A program made the position numbers and the translations under genes. DNA of 64,000 nt, from assembly GCA_000349905.1 (NCBI GenBank), contig KB722739.1:5495-69494 (forward strand), given 5' to 3'. Of this stretch, positions 56,082 through 64,000 are shown in pieces; position 1 is the stretch's first letter, and each line of letters starts with the position of its first letter. The notes beneath the pieces are model-generated. The model did no database searches. It worked only from the letters and a program-made list of their open reading frames with translations, and was not told the DNA's origin. The DNA comes from Volvariella volvacea V23 (lineage: Eukaryota > Basidiomycota > Agaricomycetes > Agaricales > Pluteaceae).

Positions 56082-59000
56082 ATGCCGAATCCATCTGGGA
56101 AAGCAACGAAAAGGCCAGCCAGAAATTCAGCCAAAGCACCAGGGAGTAGATGGTCTCCTGTTCGTCGAAATTCTTCTCTCCCTCCCGGTGTCACAATCTC
56201 TCAGAGTGGAGTAGGGAAGGGAAGGAAAGTAGCTGCCGGGGGTTCCGAAAATCCCATCAACATAGGATCACTTCTTATGGCACCTACCGTCCCCTCGCCC
56301 AATCATGGACATACCCGAACAGCCCCAGCTCAAAGATGGCCTCAAGTTGCCGCTCATACTTCCTCCATCCTCGCTGTCAACGCATTCCAACAAGCCATAG
56401 AGAAGCGTCAAGAAAATGCGGCATCTACTTCTTCGGACACGCCTGGCGTCGGGGCTCCAGGCGCTCCACTCACTCTTAATGCTCCCACTCAAGTGTCCGG
56501 CTCTAGCCTGGCTTTAAAGCCCCAGTCCCGTCCAATACCAGCTCTGTCTCCTACACAACCTTCGGCTTTACGTCCGGGTATACCTTCGCGCCGTGCACCT
56601 TTGCGTACTCCCGGTTCAGCCACAACCGCACCAGCTCCCCCCACGATTACCGTTTCCCCATCTTCCTCAAACACCCACCTATCACTCAGCATCCCGTTTC
56701 CTCTCGAGCCAATCCTTGAATCACCTGCGAGGAGATCTATTGCATTTACGGAGGATGGTAGCCCGTCGCATTCATCCCGACCAAGTAGTGTTGCAAGTAC
56801 CAGTTTGCACAGGAGCTCGCTGCTCTCCCCCCCTAGCACCTTGAGTAGAGCAGAAAGGGGAAGCGATGGAGAGTGGAGTGGCATACAATCTGGTGCCGAA
56901 TCGTCCGATGATGGATATGCCCGGACAGAGGAGAGCACTGGCGGACACGAGGAGACTGATGAAGGGGAGATGCGTGAAGGTTGGAAGGTACCACCTCTTA
57001 TCGATTCTAGCATAGCCGGATTGGGGCCTGGTGCATTCACGGATGATGCAGAGGACCTACCCACTTCGACGCCTATTCGTGATCCCACGCGATCTCATGA
57101 AGAAGGAACCAAAAAAAAAAGTCAGCAGGAGGAAAAACGAGGTGGAGATAACGGGGAGGTGAAAGAGATGGAGACAGTGGAGGATCCTCGGTATGTGTCT
57201 ATCATTCCTCCTGGACATGCTGCGATTGTGGCTGCACCTACAATCAGCACAGTAGGCAGCCCTGGTACTGCTACAGAAACATCCTTCTTTGCTGAGAGGG
57301 ATATGACAAGTACGGTGGAACCGGAGCTTTCATCATCTCTCAGCCGGCAGTCTTCACGTAGTAGCCTCAGGCGACAAGTTCGCTTTACCACAAGCAACGA
57401 TTGTGCCATCGATTTACTCAACGGGCCTGTCCGTAGCAGCGATAGCCATGAAAAAGAAGCCACGCTTTCCAGCGAGTTACGACTAGAATCAGGCCGTGAA
57501 TCGACGCTTGCATCACTCACTCAGACTCCAGTCCAACAAGCGATACCACTAATCCATACTGCACCGCTCTCTAGCACCCCATCGACTTCAGGGCAGGTAA
57601 TGGTTATGTCGGTTCCCTTAGACGAATCTACATCTGCCCAGCCACCGACTCTCCAAACTCTTGTTCAAGTTCCTGCAGCAGCGACTTCTGTTTCTAGAGT
57701 GGTACAAGCACTCGAGTCCATCCAAGTCCATGCTACGGCTCTTGTACCCCCTGCTCTGATCCCAACCAAAGAGCCAGTACCTATACCCGTTTTCGAACCC
57801 CAGCCCAGTACAAGTCACGATGTCCCACCACCAAGACCAAACGGCAGTGATGCGATAAGTCAACTGGATACCTTATCTCTCCACGGACCGGAGTATTCAC
57901 TACTATTGCGGCTGCTAGCGCATCTTCAACACCAACAACAGTGGCGATCGCAGTCGCAGCAGTATGCTATGCCCCAGATTCCCATACCATTTCCCCAATA
58001 TCCACCCCATGGACAAGACCTATACGCTTTCATGAATCCTATATCCAATTCTCACCCTAATCCCCACTACCAGCCTCCATTCCCGCCGCCACAGTATATT
58101 CACCCGTATTACCAACAGGTGTCGTACCAACAGCCACCATACCAGCAATATTTTAGTCCATGGCTCGTTCCTCCGCCCTTCCCACAGCCACAGCTATATC
58201 CAGCCTATCTTCAACCCGAAACGCAGCAGTATAACGCTGGAATTATACCCCAACCGCCACCCCTTACTGCGTATCATGGAGTACCAGAAGCTCTCATTCC
58301 TGCACCCGATACGAGTATTCCTATGTCCAGTGTCGTGAATCCGGTCCCAGAAACCGTATCAGTTGCTTCTCTTATGCCTGGTCCGGGTAGAAGGACGTCG
58401 AGAAAGGGAAAGGGACCTGCTCTCCATAGAGCTCCAGCACAAGCTCCGGACGCACATGCTCGAAAGCGGTGGAAAGGGCATGATGATGACTACGATAGCG
58501 GTGCAAACAGTGATATAGGTCAACGTCATCCAATGGGTCCTCGAACAAGGACTCGAAAAGCCTCACCCATCAAGCAACGGACTCCTCCCAGGTGAGTTAT
58601 GGTACCTGTTCTGTCGCATTTTCACTCCCGAGGTTCTCTTGCCCGCTGTTCTTTTTTCTCATTTTTATCATGTCCCTGGTCCCTTGTTCATTCATTTTTC
58701 TTCACAAACATTGAGCGGAGTTCATTGATATCTCGGTAATCTGATCAGGCACGTTTCCTATGGAACAAGTTCCGATGAAAGTCTTGACGGTGAACCTCTT
58801 CTGTACCATCCGCTGAAGGGTGTTTCTTCGGGGTCACCTTCCTCCTCTATTGAGTCCACGTCCACGTCCCCCCACAATTTCGATCCGAATATTGACACTA
58901 AGCCAGTGAAACAGCGAACTTATGGTGCCATCTCTCACCCCAACGCCCCCTATAGCAGTGGCAAACACGTGCCTTGGACTAGTCCAGGTTCACCCAACGC

Positions 59001-60585
59001 CAAACTTCTACATCATAATTGGAAAGAATACCGACTTCCTGGTTCCACGAGATACTTCTACAATCAACCTGCGAGGGTTGTCACTGACATCGATCTATCT
59101 CATTCAAGGGTTTTCAACTATGTTCAGGCATTTTTGGTTGGCATATTGCATTCAAATCCCGTCCCTGACGGGTGGGAGCTGTGGTTGCGAGGAGGAAGTA
59201 CTCGTACACCTCGTAGCAGTGGACGGAAGAGCATGAAGGTGGCCTACGTTGTCTACTGGGTTAATCATCCAAAACGAACTGTGGGGCGTCAGTCCCCCTA
59301 CGACAAGGCTAAAGGAAGGCACATCTGGGCTATGGAAGATGGTAAGCAGTCGCAATAGTAGTGTTTGCTGCTAGTTGCTTTATCTCTACTGTGTAGAACT
59401 CAATTCGGAGTATCAATATTGGGCATTTATTGACTCCCATCCGGCACATACCTCCCTCCCTGCTGACTTCAGGAAGCATGCCGAAGATGCCCTTAATTGG
59501 GCCTATTCCGGTATCTCTCTCTATCTTCATTCGTCTTCCTTGGGTCCCTCACCATTTTACCAAAGATCGCATGCTATCCGAGTACCGAACTGTTCCTCCA
59601 GCCTTCACTCCAGATGAGTGCGAGGCATTGATGGACTTGCTCGGGGATGCATTTGGTTTGTTCCCATCTCGACGTAGTTATGTACCAGGTTTAACGTTGT
59701 ATCATTTTAGCCTCCGAGGATTCCAATGACGACTCCACTCAATCTGTGATTCAGAATCGCATCGTCTCTCGTATTCTCCTGCACATGGGTAGATCCTACT
59801 TTTCTCCTTCTCACACTCTATCCCTTACGGGTTGCATTATCAGCTCGTTGGCGTCAAACTCATTTCTGCTCACGCAGGCCACTTCTTCGTAATGCGGGCA
59901 CTCGTCTGCTGTCTTCAGGCATTGTCGTTCTTCATCCACGGCCATATAGTCGCACGGTGTTTCATTTCATAATCTCATGTGTCTGCCTTGGAATACCTTC
60001 CATGTTCTCCGAACGCAGTGTAGATGTGAAACGCGGATTTCGTCTTACTGCGCCTGTGATCATTATGAGGGCAGTTACTTGTTTGGTGGTACGTTTTTGC
60101 GTCGTGGTAGTCGCTCTTCACTCACTATTTACCCCATCGATACAACTAATTTCATCTAATCCACTATCTCCACCGAAAGGCGGCAATCATCCTGAGCGCA
60201 TCTATTACAATTCTTTCTTTCCCGGATTTGGATAGTATTACAAAGACTGCGGGGTTTGTTGCCGTTATCTTGGCCTCACTATCCATGACGTCGCCCCTTC
60301 TGTCGATCTTAAGACCCAAATCAGGATCAGTCGAATCCACCCCATCTGCAAGCTCGACAAGTAGCAACGAGGCAGTGGAACGCGCTGAAGGATTGGTGGA
60401 TGTTTCAGTAAGTCATCATCTCGATCTACCCATCTGTAGTTTGGTCATGAGAACACATAACATAGTTACAGGACCAAAAGGTCATTTATTCGCTCCCCTT
60501 GGTTTTTCTCGCCTACTCAATGATTGCGTTCATAACTGCCATCGTATTGTACTCCAGCAAGGTAAAGGGGTTCAGTGGTCAGTAG
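56082..60585 (+). CDS. Large Pro/Ser-rich protein with WW-like motif, HPAH block and C-terminal membrane segments
   Basis: Exon 1 (56082-58591) encodes about 836 disordered residues rich in Pro, Ser, Thr and later Gln/Tyr (PQYIHPYYQQVSYQQPPYQQ). Exon 2 (58749-59341) carries WKEYRLPGSTRYFYNQPARV, a WW-like motif near residue 928, then GWELWLRGGS. Exon 3 (59397-59510) has ELNSEYQYWAFIDSHPAHTSL. Exons 4 and 5 (59566-59655, 59711-59788) continue FTPDECEALMDLLGDAF and NRIVSRILLHMG. Further exons (from about 59879, 60180-60407, 60472-60585) give hydrophobic helices (TKTAGFVAVILASLSMTSPL; LVFLAYSMIAFITAIVLYSS). I recognise this domain order from abundant uncharacterised agaricomycete proteins, usually with a much shorter N-terminus. 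A one-base disagreement near 59950-59960, between HGHIVAR and FHFIISCVC, is a frameshift or a misread splice. The 3' end is tentative and might extend to 60840. Confidence 0.65.
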
Positions 60586-61147
60586 AGACAATTTATTTGA
60601 TTGTGTTGCCTTTGTGTTGCGACAATCGTAATAGTATACTCCTTCAGCGGACCTGGACCTTGTGTGTAATACTCATGGACGGGGACATTTCTTCCTTCCG
60701 TATCTTGTTTAGGTCATTAGTCTGGTATCCATCCACGCCGCTTATCAACAGTAATGTGCATTGCATGATGGACAAAAAGAAATTCCGCGCTGTGCAATTT
60801 GGAGTACAGCACACACGCGGGCGCCACGATTCATGCGGATGAGAGAATTAAGAGACTACGCTACCGTTCATCGGGAAGCACTTCCCTTCAATTCAAAAAG
60901 CAAACGTAAGCGTCAACGATTCAGTTTGCATACGCACATGCCACATTACAATTTCAACAGCAGTATAATACACCAACTCCGACTAGAATAGATCACAAAT
61001 TAATTACAATTTTCAGCCGCTGAAGGGAAGTTGCCGTGCTGCTGGAGGCTTACTGCGTGTACGTCCTCGTGTATGAAGGGCATACCCGAAGACATCGCAC
61101 CACACAGTTGAACCGAGCTGTGGTACCAGATAAGCGAGGGGAGAAGG
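60586..61147. other. Spacer before copy 16
   Basis: No certain gene; an alternative last exon of the preceding gene could reach 60840. Confidence 0.4.
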
Positions 61148-61153
61148 TATAAG
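61148..61153 (+). promoter_or_regulatory. TATA element of copy 16
   Basis: TATAAG, 40 bp before the ATG at 61188. Confidence 0.5.
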
Positions 61154-61187
61154 ATCGGTGTATTGAGAAGAGAATCAGCACCCATCG

Positions 61188-62671
61188 ATGTTCCTAGCAG
61201 GCATTTTTCTCGCTGCCGTCGCGCGTTCCCTTGCCTCTCCTGTACCTGTTACTGTTCCTGGTGGCCCCATTCCAAGCCCCTTATGCGTTGTTGCTGCAGC
61301 GGTCGCAGCATCTCAATGCGATCCCACACGGAGGCGAACCATCTTCGATATCCTGAACAGTTGTATCGGTGTCATCTTGCTGTGCACCTACATCTCCATC
61401 CACACCAATATCCCTAATCAGAATGATGGTTGGGCAAAAGCTGCGTGGCTGAAGCTCCGAACGACATTGTATGCATTGGTTGCGCCAGAGATGGTTATAA
61501 TGTGGGCTATCCGGCAGAGGGTTATGGCAGGACGAATTGCAAGAGAGAATAAAGGTAAGCCGAGTCGATTACTTCATTGCATCAGTTCTGACATGTGAAA
61601 GATCGTGGGTGGACGAGAACGCATGGCTTCTTCGTCCAAATGGGCGGACTGATGCAGCGCACAGAGAAAGAGGGTGAGGTAGTCTATCGAGTCGCTGGCG
61701 TTACGATGCGGGACGACCCTCATATAGATTGGGCCGGCATCAAGATTCCACGGATTCCGGAGAAGGAGATCAAAGATCGGGGGAAGGGTGACTTGCTTGC
61801 AAAGGCCATCGTCGTCGTCCAGGCCACCTGGTTTGTTGCTCAATGCATCGCTCGTCATATTCAGGGCCTCGTCCTCACCGAAATTAAGCTCGTCACTCTT
61901 GCGTTCGCGACACTGAACGTGATAACTTACGGGCTGTGGTGGGACAAACCATTGAATGTCGGGTATCCGATCTACTTTGACGAGAACGGAAATCGAATTG
62001 ATGGGCCAGAGGAAATAAAGAGTGCTAATGAGGCATCGTGGTACCAAGGGATTTGGGAGCGTTTAAGAGGGTACTTTGACAGCACGATAGAGGCAATTCC
62101 CAGACAGTGGAGTTCGCATCAAGAACGTAACGAACGCTCTGGAGTATTGATAATGATCTGGGAAAAGGGATTCAAGAGGATATTTTTCACCATCTTCAGC
62201 CCACTCTTGGGCATGATGATGGAGGAAGGCGGTCAAAACAAAAAAACAAGCGTCCACCCGTTTTATGCTGCAGCGATGGAAGCCGACGATCTTAATCTCG
62301 CAATCATTTACGGTTCCATCGTAGGGATCATCTTTGGAGGAATTCATTTGATTGCTTGGAATTTCCAGTTTCCGACGGCCACTGAACTCTGGCTTTGGAG
62401 AGCGTTCTCGCTTGTCCTCACCATCATCCCTCTCCTTCTCGCCGCTTCCTCTACTACCTTTCTTACATTCCATAAGACAGATAACTCGTCGCTACAGAAG
62501 ATATATCGCTTGATTGGAAGACTATTAGAGGTTCCAGCCATCCTCCTTGGTGCCCCCCTTTATTTTGCCGCTCGCATAGTCATTCTCTTCCTCGCGCTCT
62601 TCACTCTCCGCAACCTGTCCGACTCCGCCTACGCAAACGTTAGATGGACGGAGTTCATCCCGCATATCTAG
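61188..62671 (+). CDS. Array copy 16, multi-pass membrane protein, intact (478 aa)
   Basis: Exons are 61188-61554 and 61602-62671, with a 47-bp intron and GTAAGC donor. The split codon is G|AT (Asp) where the others have C|AT (His). Start MFLAGIFLAAVARSLASPVP. The most divergent plus-strand copy: CDPTRRRTIFDILNSC, HTNIPNQNDGWAKAAW after TM1, TEIKLVTLAFATLN (Lys for Glu) in TM4, and a linker ending EEGGQNKKTSVHPFYAA. The segment between TM6 and TM7 contains ASSTTFLTFHKTDNSSLQ. It ends WTEFIPHI. It is separated from copy 15 by the proline-rich gene and closes the right array in this window. Confidence 0.87.
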
Positions 62672-64000
62672 CTTCTCTTGGGTGCATCCTTCGCCCTCGT
62701 TCATTAGGCCTTTTTCTATCGTCTTCATATGACGGATCCTGCGTCTGAACCACGATTGAAGCATGCTTGTGGTCCATTCCAACGCCAAGCTGTACTCTAT
62801 ACAGGTGTATTATGGTAGTTCAATCATTTTGATGAAGAATTGCGATGCATACCCGACTTTAAGTGGGAGGAGTCTTCTTACCCACGGGTAGTACTTAGAG
62901 CAACTAGATGTACTAATGTGCATAGCAAAGTCGCTTATTGTAGCAACTCTGTAAAAAAAGATCCAACTAGTGTCGAAATACGATTAGCAGCGGAGCACAG
63001 TTGGCTTCGTGTAATATCGAATCCGCTCTGACCCTGTTAGCATTGCAGCGAAGGTAGAAGCGCGATAGTGGAAGCAATGAATGGGTGGTGGACAACAAGT
63101 CAGCAACGAGCAGGTGGTCGCAATCCTGTGGATACTTGGATTCGCGTTAGTTCACTGACTATAGTACGGCTAATCATCTTTCAAGACATACTAGCACTGG
63201 TATCGTTGCAGATCATTGTAAATGCTAAACGAAGTCAAGAAGAGGAAGAGATAACACAGAAAGCAAATATACTAACAACCATCTCCTGTAGTGTATACTT
63301 GGCTCATTTGAGCTTAGGTGCAAAGGTTTTGAGTGCTGTTTGGTACTTTTGTGCATTCTAGTGAGCATAACGTGCATAAAGTCATTGACATGGCTGGCAG
63401 AAACCAAAGTCCTTCACAATAAATAAAATGGAGCTGCAAAAACAGAAAGCAATAAGTTTTGTGTTTTTAGTCAGTGTGTGGCACTCACATTGTCAGGAAT
63501 CGTATCCTTATTCCCTATTTATTNNNNNNNNNNNNNNNNNNNNNNNNNNNNNNNNNNNNNNNNNNNNNNNNNNNNNNNNNNNNNNNNNNNNNNNNNNNNN
63601 NNNNNNNNNNNNNNNNNNNNNNNGGTGAATATATAAGTGGGCTTGGTTGGCTCTGGGGGTTTTCCTCAGTTTCGACCTTGTCTACTCTGCCGAGCTAGCT
63701 TTGTCTCAGAGACTCCGGCGCAACCTGAACTTACAGGCTACTAAGAGGTGAGTACGCGTCGTTAGGATTCTTGTATCCCTCTCGTCTCCCCCGCCGGCTG
63801 GTAGTGAGAGTTTTCGCAACCATGCCACCGGTGATACCTGGGCACCGCTGTGTGGGTGATCCCTTGTAGTAGGCCCATCTGATAACGCGTATAGATGTGT
63901 GCCGAGTAGTTGGTGTTTCTTCTTCTCTCTTATTTATTATCTCGTGTATCGTCTTTGGGGCCAAGCGCCCTCGTCGCTGACACACATTAAGCACCAACTC
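62672..64000. other. Right-end region without recognisable gene
   Basis: After the 3' flank of copy 16 no array copy, gene or repeat is recognised up to the window end. Frames of 60-97 codons are present but lack support. Confidence 0.45.
63524..63623. other. Assembly gap (100 N)
   Basis: Exactly 100 Ns, a placeholder of unknown real size, in non-coding sequence. Confidence 0.99.

Noticed and set aside
1..64000. CRISPR arrays, rRNA genes, bacterial operons or phage modules
   Set aside because: Nothing of the kind is visible; intron-containing genes and fungal families argue against prokaryotic content.

Overview
The window looks like nuclear DNA of a basidiomycete fungus, most likely an agaricomycete. 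Introns are 47-60 bp with GTRNGT donors and CTAAY-type branch sites. Several proteins belong to families I know from mushroom-forming fungi: a proline-rich protein with a WW-like motif and the E-x-Q-Y-W / HPAH block, and small W-P/H-G...TRxxLG proteins. There is also a DUF1479 oxygenase and a LINE with an RNase H domain.

The dominant feature is an array of at least 16 paralogues, plus one relic, of a membrane-protein family of unknown function. Each copy has a small exon 1 (about 367 bp) and a large exon 2 (about 1 kb), joined by a phase-1 intron of 47-57 bp. Exon 1 encodes a signal peptide ending near ASPVP, a Cys-containing segment (CDPTRTRTIFDILYSC), TM1 ending CTYISIHHNIPDQ, and TM2 (TTLYALIAPEMVIMWAIRQ). 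Exon 2 encodes the HGFFVQMGGL motif, an IPEKEIKDHGKGDLLAK motif, TM3-TM4 (QTTWFVAQCIAR ... TEIELVTLAFATLN ... LWWDKPLNVGYPIYF), a charged linker of variable length, the HPFYAA motif, TM5-TM6 (YGSVIGVLFGAIHLIGWNF, ELWLWRASSLVLTI), TM7 (PLYFAARIILLFLAFFTLR) and a fixed tail (SAYQNVRWTEYLPHI). I recognise the motif set as that of a widespread fungal 'hypothetical integral membrane protein' family; its function is not known to me.

Layout: 1-18.6 kb holds copies 1-7, all on the minus strand. Six of them are disabled (nonsense, frameshift, lost start codon, or a LINE inserted at 10.58-12.07 kb), and copy 1 runs off the window edge. 18.6-36.9 kb is an island without array genes. It holds four members of a small agaricomycete protein family (one a relic), a 110-aa gene, a decayed mitochondrial methionyl-tRNA synthetase gene (a second relic of it lies at 13.7-14.0 kb) and an intact eight-exon DUF1479/YbiU-like dioxygenase gene. 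36.9-62.7 kb holds the right array. Copies 8-10 and 12-16 are on the plus strand with no visible lesion (copy 12 contains an assembly gap). Copy 11 and a relic near 53 kb are on the minus strand and broken. A large proline-rich gene lies at 56.1-60.6 kb. The last 1.3 kb shows no recognisable gene.

The two arrays diverge from the central island. Every assessable minus-strand copy is broken and every plus-strand copy is open. Copies share a TATA element about 35-50 bp before the ATG, the intron position and, in many, a splice-donor-like site just after the stop codon. The array is therefore a duplicating, converting and decaying multigene family. All exon joins were read by eye from splice consensus and paralogue alignment; no search was run.
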